DNA of 64,000 nucleotides from Cladophialophora immunda (lineage: Eukaryota > Ascomycota > Eurotiomycetes > Chaetothyriales > Herpotrichiellaceae): assembly GCF_000835495.1 (NCBI RefSeq), contig NW_015622548.1, forward strand, positions 930,001-994,000, read 5' to 3'. The notes under the pieces were generated by a model that saw only the letters and a list, made by a program, of their open reading frames with translations, was not told where the DNA came from and did not search any database. Positions 44,301 to 53,907 of this stretch are shown here, in pieces; positions within the stretch are counted from its first letter, which is position 1, and every line of letters begins with the position of its first letter. Made by a program: the position numbers and the translations under genes.

Positions 44301-44861
44301 ATGAGCGCATCCAACGAAGCCAATCCCGATGCGGGCTGGCAACCCAAAGGGCGCCCCCAATCGTGAGCCTCGCCCTGCAAGAAGCCGTCAAGGCAAACAC
44401 CCAGAGGATTCCCGAGATGCTAACTCGATGATGCTGCCCAGAACAATCGCCCTTGACTTCTCTGCTGCCCTGGACGATCTTTTCAAGCTCAACGGCATTG
44501 GCGCACTGGAGGAATCTGTGGTTCAGAAGTACGCCATATCCTGGCCCTTCTCTCCCCCCCCCCTTTTGCCGAGCGAAATGTCACTGACAGCAATGCCTTG
44601 AAATGCAGACAAGACACAGTCCTCTCCCAAAGATACGAACTCGAGACACTCGAGACAAAACTGCGCGAAGCAGATGAGAAGCTGAAACGCCTTGAAGCAA
44701 ACCACAGACGGCAGCAAAGCCAAATGATCACCAAGCAGAAACCCGTGTCTGCCGATACTTTCAATGCTGCAGACAATGAAACGGAGGAAGACAGCTCCGG
44801 AGACAGTGACGGTCAACAAGGGAGATCTCCTTCGTCAGGGAGAGCTCATGGGACCGGATAG
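44301..44861 (+). CDS. Small coiled-coil protein, three exons
   Basis: Three exons (44301-44362, 44442-44528, 44609-44861) give 133 residues in one frame. The ATG context is excellent (GATACAATGAGC). Intron 1 is GTGAGC to TGCCCAG with a textbook GCTAAC branch point. Intron 2 is GTACGC to AAATGCAG with CTGAC and a C10 run. The N-terminus MSASNEANPDAGWQPKGRPQ is polar. The core has two helices, DFSAALDDLFKLNGIGALEE and a coiled coil YELETLETKLREADEKLKRL, followed by an acidic tail (NETEEDSSGDSDG). The layout suggests a small subunit of a helical-bundle complex, but no family was recognised. Without splicing, the exons look like unrelated short frames. Confidence 0.7.
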
Positions 44862-45922
44862 GATCTCCCAAGAACATGACTGCCGGTTCCTGATTGTTCA
44901 CTCATGCCAATCCCCGGTGTTGCTACATAAATGACGGTTGGGTTCGTACCTTGTTTGGCTTTGGGCTCGCAAACATACCCTTTTTGTGTTATGATGCATT
45001 GGGTAGAAATCAGGCTGTTTTGGCGTTTAGGGTACAATGAGGCTTCTCACGGTCCAGAGAGATCGAAGAATCTGCCTTCGTTGGACACATCTGTAGAGAG
45101 TACTCCATTGCTCTAATCCTAATGGTACAGCGACGAGATTCGCTTCTCACATTTTGCTCTTCGGCGGCGAGGTCTTGGTGATTACATGACATGTGTGGCT
45201 ATTTCTGATGTCTCGAACGACATGGGTCGAATTTTGCTGTAGATTCTGTTTGCCCTGATTCGTCCACCAAAGCGAACCCGAACAAGTAGCCTCGTTAGTC
45301 CTATCAACCCCAGCCCCAGCACCACCAGGACGTCCTAAAAGTGCAGGGTGGCTTAGGCAATTCACGCACATTTTAACCCGGTGCATAGTCCTTAATGCAA
45401 GGCCCCCGCAGCGAAAGACGGCACACAATCATAAGACGTACTTGCGGTACGGGCAGGTCGTCAACCTCCTGCTCCCTTCCGCGGCGTGGATTAATCAGAT
45501 ATACGCGTCAATCCGGCCTTTTCCGGTATGGTGTGATTTTCTCGTCGCAGGGTGGGAGGTATCAAGAAACCTCTTCTGCCGTGCCCAGGTGCCTAGTCGA
45601 CACGGTTTTGATAGCTGGATGTCCCGAGAGGTGGCCGGAAAGGGCAAACGGACGGCTTCAGAGTGCAAAGAGAATTCTCGACCTGGACAAGGAGTCCCGT
45701 TGGTTCTCGCCATAAGTACAAATTAGAGTTGAGAAGAGCCTGGCTGCGAGGGTTCCAGTTTGTTGTACAAGGTGGTTGTGTATATAACTGCCTCCCCAGA
45801 GTTCCTGCCCGTTCGGTTTTCAGACACGGAGCGCCATTTGGGCCATTTTGACGCGAAATCACCGCCAGGTCCACGTCGAGGTCTCCTCCATTGCATCCAA
45901 AGAAAAGAAAACAGTACATAAC
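44862..45922. promoter_or_regulatory. Intergenic region with TATA element
   Basis: About 1.06 kb without a gene. A TATATAA (45781-45787) lies 136 nt before the start of the MDR oxidoreductase, a reasonable position for a fungal TATA box. Open frames here lack domains. Confidence 0.45.
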
Positions 45923-46960
45923 ATGGCGACGACGATGAAGGCCGTGGTGATTCACGAGGCCGGCGGGCCCGAAGTCCTCAAGATCGAACAGCTCTCGATC
46001 CCCACGCCCAAGGAGGACGAGGTCCTCATCCACATCAAAGCCTTTGGGCTCAATCGCTCCGAGCTCTTCACTCGCCAGGGGTACAGTCCCGGCGTGAAGT
46101 TCCCTCGCGTGTTGGGGATCGAGGCTGCCGGCGTCGTCGAAAAGTGCCCCGGCGGCAAATTCAAGGTCGGCCAAAAGGTCGCCTCCGCGATGGGGGGCAT
46201 GGGCCGCGATTTCGACGGCGGATACGCCGAGTACACCTGCGTCAAGGCGGACAACACGCAGGCGCTAGACACGGACCTGGACTGGGCCATTGTGGGCGCC
46301 GTGCCAGAGATGTTGCAGACGAGTTATGGGTGTCTCTTCAAAGCCCTCAAACTCAGGAGCGAGGACCGTCTGCTCATTCGAGGTGGGACGACCTCGATTG
46401 GGTTGGCCGCGGCCGCCATTGCGAAGAACCATGGTTGCTTTGTTGCGGGCACAACGAGAAATGCTGGAAAGGCCACGGCCGAATTGATGCACAAGAGTGG
46501 AATCGATCAGGTCTTCATCGACGACGGGCACGTCGCCGAGCAGGTCAAAAACAACAAATTCGACAAAGTCTTGGAGTTGGTAGGGACAACTACTCTAAGA
46601 GACTCCTTGCGGTGTGCCGTCGGAGGTGGAATCGTCTGCATGGCCGGCATCGTTGGCAAGTACTCGACTGCTTTGTATTTCGTTTTGAGTCGTGCTGATG
46701 ATAATCTCTCAGGGAATAGTTGGACAATGGAAAGCCTGTCTCCAATGGAGCTCATCCCCCATACTGTCTGTTTGACTGTTTACTCTGGTGGTCCAGACGA
46801 ATTCAAAGAGACCCCCCTAAACGACTTGCTCAAGCAGATCGAGAGAGGCACCTTGCCTATCCAGATTGGGAGAGTGTTCAAGTTGGACCAGATTGTCGAG
46901 GCTCACGATACCATGGAGAAGAACCTTGCCCGCGGCAAGATTGTCGTCTTGACGGATTAG
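45923..46960 (+). CDS. Zinc-independent MDR oxidoreductase (quinone oxidoreductase-like), GC-AG intron
   Basis: Probably an NADPH-dependent reductase of the medium-chain dehydrogenase superfamily acting on quinones or enones. The start MATTMKAVVIHEAGGPEVLK is at 45923. The GroES-like part has GLNRSELFTRQG in place of the zinc-ligand motif, so it should be zinc-free. The nucleotide-binding part has LIRGGTTSIGLAAAAIAK. The frame is open throughout (346 codons incl. stop), but 46656-46712 is best read as a 57-nt intron with donor GCAAGT and acceptor CTCTCAG and a GCTGAT branch. Removing it restores the family-like AGIVGNSWTMESLSPMELIP and gives 326 residues. The GT at 46660 cannot be used because it creates a stop. 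The substrate is unknown. Confidence 0.88.
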   Translation: MATTMKAVVIHEAGGPEVLKIEQLSIPTPKEDEVLIHIKAFGLNRSELFTRQGYSPGVKFPRVLGIEAAGVVEKCPGGKFKVGQKVASAMGGMGRDFDGGYAEYTCVKADNTQALDTDLDWAIVGAVPEMLQTSYGCLFKALKLRSEDRLLIRGGTTSIGLAAAAIAKNHGCFVAGTTRNAGKATAELMHKSGIDQVFIDDGHVAEQVKNNKFDKVLELVGTTTLRDSLRCAVGGGIVCMAGIVGKYSTALYFVLSRADDNLSGNSWTMESLSPMELIPHTVCLTVYSGGPDEFKETPLNDLLKQIERGTLPIQIGRVFKLDQIVEAHDTMEKNLARGKIVVLTD

Positions 46961-47207
46961 AGAAGGGCAAGGAAGTACAAAGGACGGGCACTCCTCGTGA
47001 TTGTGATTCTCTAATCAACCGCATTGAGAAACGACGCTGGTCGCGGGACATGACATAGCAGATTGCAATCCAGATATGGATAGAATGACATGCTCTTTTC
47101 CACATCTCCGTCGAATTCAAGTAAACAACTCTGACCATTTGCCGCCACCAGCGAGAATTAATGGGGCAGACATCCGTTGAGCTCTGCGTCGGTATAGACC
47201 CAGTGCT

Positions 47208-49289
47208 TTAGATTCCAGCCAGGGCAGCCCTGCGGTGCATCTTCTCTCGTTTCTTTGCGCCGCTCATCGGCTTACGAGGGCGCGCAGCTCTGTTCGTCTG
47301 AGGCTTTCCTGTATTCCACATTTGCCACACACCGAGGCAGTTTCTTTGTCCGATGAATTTGCCGTTTGGCGTGAAGACCTCGACTTCAGGAAAGTTGAGA
47401 GACGGCTCCGAGTCTTCACCGGTCCGAACAGAGGTGAAGGGGGTAAACGTGCTTCTGCCAATGGACAGACCTTCAGCCGTGGGCACGCCCGACCTTCCGA
47501 TGTCTGATCCGGTAGAATCTTCAGCAGGCGACTCAGACTGATGTACGCGTTTGCTTTTCCTGGCCTGGCAGGCCAGTTCCACCCATCCAATTCCTTCGAT
47601 GAGAATGTCAGTCGCGAAGACGCGGAATGGCAATTTCTCAATGTTAACCCCAGCTCTGATCATAGAGCCGGCTCTAGACTTTGTGACATCGGTCTGCAAC
47701 TTGAATCGACCGGCAGAAGACATGCAAGTCCCTGCCCCTTCTGCCAGGATCGATTCCACACCGCTTGCGCGCTCTTGCATCTGCGTGCCCCATGCTTTCT
47801 CCGTAGACGTGACGTGGGTTTTGAGCGGAACAAAGGGATACGCCAGCACGGTGGTACTCGGGTCGGATTCATCGAGGAGCGGCGTGATACGGACTAGTCC
47901 CCCTCCCAAGAGCAGAGACTGACCAGGCTTGATAATGTGCTGAGCGACGGTTGGACGTTGTGTCATGACGAGGTCAGCCTTGTCCTCGGGTTTGACATAT
48001 TGCTCAAGGCCCCCGCGTTCCAGACCCGGCATGTCAATCAGCTCTCCCTTGTGGTTGCCGAAGGGAAGTCGGATTGGGGATGCCGTTGTCCCCGGCAGAC
48101 TTGACACCAGAGGCATCGCCGGAAAAGGAACTTCCGGCTGAGGAGGAGGCAACAGTTTCTTCTCAGAGAAAAAGCCGGTATCGGTTGACTTATGCGGAGA
48201 CTCGATCTCCTGCTGTCGCTGAATTTCTGTATACACAGGCGCCCTGCTGTACGAGCCTTTGGGGAAAAGGACCTCAAAGAGGTTTGACTTTCCCACATTG
48301 AACTTCCCAACGAGCCAATTGCCGCCACCCCTTTGCCAAATACTTTCTTTGATGTCCTTTGTCCACCATCCTCGTTTCGACGAGACCAGATGCACATTGC
48401 CCAGCCTGAGCTTTTGTCCCATTCGACCCAAGGCAGTCCTCAGGATGGCGATGAATTTGGGCATCATACTGTCCACCATCTCCTTGGTTGGAGCTAGCAG
48501 ATCGGACCGGGTGATGATGAAGGATACAGAGGGCCGGGATGAAAACGAATGCTGAGACCTACGATTCTGAGTTCGAGGTTTCGCCAAAGCCAAGTTCTTG
48601 TAAACGGAAGGGATGAGAGACATGGGGAAATCTGCAGCATCAAGGACGTGGTAGACATGATTCCTGGCGAAGGGAGATTCCGCGATCGAGTCCGCGATGG
48701 CTTCAATGGAGGGATGGGCAATGGGGGCACCTCGCGAGTCATGGATCAAATAATGACATCTATCGCAGACAGGAGGTGTTACATGGACTTGATGCTGGAC
48801 TATACCGTGCTCATTCCTGTGACTTTCATCATCTTGTGAGCTGATCGGGGCGCCGACGTGTGCCCCGTCTGCGTCAGCGTGTCCTTCATTCTGCAGCCGA
48901 CTCGAGGCCTCGAGGTCTCCGAGGTATTTCACCACTGCTTTTCTTGACAATGTATAAAACCCCGCCTCTCCAGCGTCGACATCTTGGGTGAGAGCGCCAC
49001 ACCCAGGACAGGATACTGGAAGGCGTGCAGGATTGTGATTTCTCTGTTCGGGCTGCGCGTTCGGGGACGACGAGGCACGGCTCAGTGCCTGTAGAGAAAC
49101 ATTTGTCCGCAGCACAGGCCGAGAGAGGGTTTCTGGACGAAGTCTCTCGAACTCAGCCGCGGCGCCGGATAGAGGACGGTGGCTGGATGAGAGAGTTCGT
49201 CCGGGTTTGACGCGAGCGCAGAAGTAGTGGGAGCGCGATTTGAGGTTCGGTAAACATGACGGACGCCAGCACCGCGGGACCAATTCCAT
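47208..49289 (-). CDS. Mitochondrial circularly permuted GTPase, Gep3/Mtg3 type
   Basis: Likely acts in mitochondrial small-subunit ribosome assembly, as yeast Gep3/Mtg3 and bacterial YqeH. It is a single exon of 693 residues, with an Arg/Ser-rich N-terminus expected of a mitochondrial presequence. A zinc module combines CPGC (94-97) and CDRC (175-178), with a roughly 77-residue insertion. The GTPase motifs are permuted: the G4 position (FIITRSDLL, about 257-265) comes first, then the P-loop GKFNVGKSN (328-336), PGTT (399-402) and the G3 DMPG (419-422). G4 reads TRSD rather than NKxD. The C-terminus is basic (RPRKPMSGAKKREKMHRR). The 247 nt between it and the MDR gene are convergent 3' flank. 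Confidence 0.87.
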   Translation of the reverse strand: MELVPRCWRPSCLPNLKSRSHYFCARVKPGRTLSSSHRPLSGAAAEFERLRPETLSRPVLRTNVSLQALSRASSSPNAQPEQRNHNPARLPVSCPGCGALTQDVDAGEAGFYTLSRKAVVKYLGDLEASSRLQNEGHADADGAHVGAPISSQDDESHRNEHGIVQHQVHVTPPVCDRCHYLIHDSRGAPIAHPSIEAIADSIAESPFARNHVYHVLDAADFPMSLIPSVYKNLALAKPRTQNRRSQHSFSSRPSVSFIITRSDLLAPTKEMVDSMMPKFIAILRTALGRMGQKLRLGNVHLVSSKRGWWTKDIKESIWQRGGGNWLVGKFNVGKSNLFEVLFPKGSYSRAPVYTEIQRQQEIESPHKSTDTGFFSEKKLLPPPQPEVPFPAMPLVSSLPGTTASPIRLPFGNHKGELIDMPGLERGGLEQYVKPEDKADLVMTQRPTVAQHIIKPGQSLLLGGGLVRITPLLDESDPSTTVLAYPFVPLKTHVTSTEKAWGTQMQERASGVESILAEGAGTCMSSAGRFKLQTDVTKSRAGSMIRAGVNIEKLPFRVFATDILIEGIGWVELACQARKSKRVHQSESPAEDSTGSDIGRSGVPTAEGLSIGRSTFTPFTSVRTGEDSEPSLNFPEVEVFTPNGKFIGQRNCLGVWQMWNTGKPQTNRAARPRKPMSGAKKREKMHRRAALAGI

Positions 49290-50996
49290 GTAGAAATCAG
49301 CTCATGCCCGTTGAAGGCGTCAGGACAGGCGTGCTGAGAAGAGGGAGGTAACCGAGATGGAAGCTATACGAAGCAATAGACTGAGGCGATGTCCGTACGT
49401 ATACGAGTGGGTGCGTTTGAGATGTGCAGGGGAGGATGGAGAAGCAGTTTAGCGGTCATGCAAAATTCCATAAGATTTCGTCGTGTTTTTCCACGCGTGT
49501 GGTGTTTTCCGTGCAGCCTACGCCCATCCACCGATACCACCCTACAAGACTGAAAAATGGGACAGTCTGACAGAGAAAAAAAAGCCATCCCAGAATATAC
49601 CTAGTGCCTAAGTAGCCAGTCGCTCTATAGCGACGAGCAGACGAGGTACCTTTTCTCGCCAGACTGTTGCCATTTAATTAAGTTGCCATCGCCCATCAGA
49701 TTCCGTCATCCGATGAGTCAGTCAGAATTAACACAAACGAGCTACTTCTATTTGCTTGTGTTTGGGGGCTGCAACCCCATATTCTTGCACTGAATTTGAA
49801 AACACCTCAACTTTATCTAATGTTTGTCATCAATTGACCACAGGTCATCTCTCCCAACACCCTGAAGCCCAGCGTCCTCTGTCATACACTGTAATCCGAA
49901 GCCAAGCTCATGGCACTGCTCATCATCGGCTACACAACAAATGACTCCAATGTAAGCGGAACAGCACGCCTGTCAAGCATTCGAATCCTTCAGCGACAAA
50001 CCCGCGGCACAACGCTCATTGTCCGGAGCCTACATGCAGCCAGGGCTATATGCATACATGCCTGGGTATGTAGAGCAGAAGGTATACTCGTAGGAGGACC
50101 TAGCAAGGGATCAAAGACGCAGCTCACCAAGAACCATGTTAAAGAAAAAGAGGCCAAGCGGGTGGTCCGTGTAAGAATATCGCATGGTATTTCACATCTC
50201 ACACTTCGCCTTCCTGGCACCTTTTACTGGAAAGAGAAACCTCCTCGTGCCTAAATAGGCCCCCTTTCTCCTCCACTATTCCACTTTGCCTCAGAGCCGA
50301 GGAGTTGGGGCTCTTGATCCTTTTCTCGCCCAATTTTCTTGAGTTTCATCTTGGTCCTGGTCAGCTTCCAAAAGAGCAAGCGGCAGCGACATCTTGTTCG
50401 CTGACCTGGGCCTCCTTGCTTCAACATGACTCAGCTCGACGTTCCATTCCCGCCTATCATATTGATTCAAAGCCTGGCCATGTCAATCGCTAACCTCTTG
50501 TGGCAGTCCGTAGACTTCTGCTCCCCCATACCTCGTCTCCCGTCTCCCTTTCCCGAGAAGGCTGGGAATGACAGTCGGTGTGGGAAAACAGCTGAGCCTG
50601 AATGGTGACAGATTATCCGACATGGCAAGCAGAGGCCAAGCTTTGATACCCCTGGCCTCACATACCACTGATCTGTCAGACCTAGACAACTTCGCCCCTA
50701 TACCACCTTACTTCCGCGGGCAGATTTAAACATTGCTATGGCAAATTATGGGTCCTTTCGTTTAGAGAATCTTGCTCTGGGGAGAGGGTGTAGCGCGTCC
50801 CTTTGCCTAGGAAATGTCCCAGTCAGCTCAAGTCTGGTCCGCCTCGCCAGATCCGCCTATATAAGGTCGTGGATTGCGGCTGGAAGGGGGGCAGTCGTGC
50901 TCTTCTTGAACAGAAACACAACCAAAGAACAGACCTATCCCTTCTAGACTAACCTTCACATCTTCCAAGATAATCACATACACCTCCACCGGCAAG
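49290..50996. promoter_or_regulatory. Divergent intergenic region, GTPase / GMC oxidoreductase
   Basis: About 1.7 kb without a supported gene. A TATATAAG (50859-50866) lies 131 nt upstream of the GMC start codon (50997) and is a good TATA-box candidate. Short frames within have no domain. Confidence 0.45.
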
Positions 50997-52764
50997 ATGG
51001 GCTCTTCGATGCCAGAGAGATTCGACTTCGTTGTCGTCGGCGCCGGCGCCGCAGGGGCGGTCCTCGCAGCTCGCCTCGCAAGCAGCAAACAACATCCTTC
51101 GGTCCTTCTCGTGGAGGCTGGAGGCAAAAATGACTCCAAGGAGGTCCGTGTCGACGCGGAAAAATGGCTGCATCGAATGATCCCTTCGCAGAATTGGGGT
51201 TACAAGACTTCGCCGGTCAAAGGCTTCGACGGGAACATCATCGACTACGATCGTGGCAAAGGGCTTGGAGGAAGTACCGCCATCAACTTCTCCGTTTGGA
51301 CCATTGGCCCGAAGGACGACCACGATGAGATCGCACGCCTCGTAGGCGATGAAGAATGGAGCTGGAACAATGCCCAGAAAAGGTACAAACGACTTGAATC
51401 TTATTACGCAACCAGACCAAATGTACCAGGTGATGCCAAGCGGTACCTTGACCCTAATCCAAAAGACCATGGGTACGATGGTCCCATCAAGGTCGGCTTT
51501 CCTCAGGTCTGGGAGCCTTCTTGTACCGAGCTGATGGACATCTGGTATGCCAATGGTGCGAAACCCAATCCAGACCACAATTCCGGAGATCCCATCGGCC
51601 TTGCTGCATGCGTTTCAACTGCGTACAAAGGAGTTAGATCGACAGCCGCAGATGCTTTGGTTGGAGCACCCAGTAACTTGCACATTTTGGTCGATACCGA
51701 AGTAGCTCAAGTGACTTTCGATGGCACCAAGGCGACCGGTATCAAAACCACCGGAGGCAAGGTTATACAAGCCGATAAAGAAGTCATCCTGGCGTGTGGC
51801 GCTCTCGACACTCCAAGGATACTTATGCATTCCGGCATAGGCCCTGTTGACGAACTCAGCAGCTTCAACATTCCTGTTATCAAAGGAAACGAAAACGTTG
51901 GCAGGCACCTCAAGGATCATCACCATATCATGATCCCGGCTCTCCGAGCAGACCATACGAGTGAAAGAACTCGATTCTACAAAAGCCAGGAGCTTCAAGC
52001 GGCAGCTCGAGCGGCATGGGAGAAAGACGGTAGCGGCCCATTGTCGGAGTACGCCTGTGCCATGGGCGTCGCATATCTGAAGCTGGAATCATTGTATGAC
52101 AGCCCGGAGTTCCAAGCTCTTCCCAAAAAAGACCAAGATCACCTGCGAAAGCCGACAGTTCCTCACTACGAAGTACTTCTCAATGGGCCATGGCTTCCGA
52201 ATTTCCTCGACCCACAAAACGCGCAGGCTGGAACAAAAGTATTTTTGTTCATCCTCAATCAGCAATCGACGGGAGCCGTGAGACTCCAATCATCTGATCC
52301 CAAGCAGCCACTTGTCTTCGACCCCAACTTCTTTTCCCACCCTTTTGACAAAAGAGTGGCGGTGGAGGCTACCCGAGACGTCCTCAAGGTCATGAAGAGT
52401 CCCGAGTTCCAGAAAGATACTCTGGCTATTGATGGCCCCAAGAGTGAGTCGGAGGATGACATCCTAGCATTCTGGCGAGCGGGCAGCGGTTCGACGTGGC
52501 ACATGATGGGGACTGCCAGGATGGGCAAGGACGAAGCTACCGGCGTTGTGGACAACAACTTCAAGGTGTTTGGGGTGGAGAATCTCAGAGTGGCTGATAT
52601 GAGTGTCATCCCCATCGTCGCCAAGTAAGTCATGCTACTGCCGACCTACATATCTGAGACATATGCTAACAAGGCTCTGCAGCAACCACACTCAATCGAC
52701 GGCGTACCTCGCTGGGCTGACTGCGGCCGACAAGCTAGCTCAAGAATATGGGCTTGACGGCTAA
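50997..52764 (+). CDS. GMC-family FAD oxidoreductase
   Basis: A flavin-dependent alcohol (or choline/glucose-type) oxidase or dehydrogenase of the glucose-methanol-choline family. Two exons (50997-52624, 52683-52764) give 569 residues; the 58-nt intron (GTAAGT, GCTAAC, CTGCAG) splits the codon just before the catalytic NHTQS segment. The ADP-binding motif FVVVGAGAAGAVLAARL is at the N-terminus, followed by the acidic VEAGG strand end. GGSTAINFSVWTIG matches the GMC signature. The active-site pair is the His in STWHMMGTARMG and the His in NNHTQSTAYLAGLTAADKLA. No signal peptide is visible, so it is probably intracellular. The substrate cannot be predicted. Confidence 0.93.
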
Positions 52765-53907
52765 TCGGCCCTTGGATCAACACCCCCAACGGAGCACGAG
52801 GTACTCGGTACATATGTTGCTGTTTGAAGATTTAGCGAGCGGGAATTGCTTGGGAATTGGCACCGGTATTTTAGCAGAAGAGATGGATGACAGTGACTGG
52901 GTAGGGCTTATATGAATTTGAGACAAGACCCGTCTGGTGCCGTACTCGTATGATGTGACACAGCTCGGCCACTGTACCTTTGCGCATCCTGACCCTACCT
53001 AACGAACCTATGAAGGAAACCCAACATGGAAAGACGCCTAGTCAGAGTTTAATCCTTACTCTGTACGGAGATCCAACGCGCCGAAAATAGAATGCTTGAA
53101 GGCACATCCCCATGTCCTAGCAAAAGAGCGTTCGCTTGCAAGGCTCCGTAATTCCCCCCTGGCGCAATATCGGTGCTTGGGTGTGATGTAAACGTCCCCC
53201 CACCCGGGGGTCCAGGCGCTGCTCTCAGTGGACAGCGCCTGTAGGGACGCCCCCAATCAAGCAATTCAGCCCCTGACGCTCGCGCGCCGATGACCCGAGA
53301 CTCCAGAGTCTCCAGGGCCACAGAGGCCCCTGTCAGGTCCCAGGGTCCCTTATTCTCGCTGTTGACTCCCTGGATCTTGTTTCTCGGTGGCCTTGGCAAA
53401 TTCCCCTCGCAAAACAGTTCTCGTCTATGCCGCCATGAGAACCACTTTCGCCCTCTAGACACCGCACCCACTTCGACTTCGGCCTGGTGGCGATGAGGTC
53501 TGCTCTCGTCTCATTCCCTGTCGCCCAAAGCACCGCGTGAACGACGCTGATCGCGCCTGCCCTGCTCCCAGCAGTATTGTTGGCGTCTGTGACGGGACAA
53601 TATGCTGGGGCTCCTTCTCATTCTCCTTCACTCCGACCATCAGTGCTGCGACGCCATCCCAGGAGATTGAGTACTGGATTGACCTGGCAAATCCGCCTTG
53701 CGACTTGCTTTCTAAGCGAATGAGCATCGTGACCAAGGCACACTATACTATACACCAAACACGCAAACAGCTTGCGCTGCCGCCTAAGCCCGCAGTTTCT
53801 GAGACATCGACTGCGGCGTCCGTGGACCAGATTTACTAACCCACTCTTATGAATACCTCGCTCGCCTCGCCCCATCACCGAGATCTGAGGCTCTGTCGCA
53901 ATTCTAC
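52765..53907. other. Intergenic region with a strong stem-loop
   Basis: This holds the 3' flank of the GMC gene and the upstream region of the HECT ligase. A nested inverted repeat at 53193-53249 is the main feature. No gene was supported. Alternating frames near 53290-53840 are short. Confidence 0.4.
53193..53249. repeat. Nested GC-rich inverted repeat
   Basis: An inner 9-nt stem, CAGGCGCTG (53213-53221) with CAGCGCCTG (53233-53241), encloses an 11-nt loop. An outer 6-nt stem, CGTCCC (53193-53198) with GGGACG (53244-53249), brackets it. A competing CCCCC/GGGGG stem lies at about 53196-53210. It lies about 0.7 kb upstream of the HECT gene. It could be a structured RNA or DNA element, or chance in GC-rich DNA. 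Confidence 0.5.

Noticed and set aside
46660..46712. GT-AG intron starting at the GT of AAGTACTC in the MDR gene
   Set aside because: Splicing there shifts phase and creates an immediate stop; the GC donor four bases earlier restores the family sequence.
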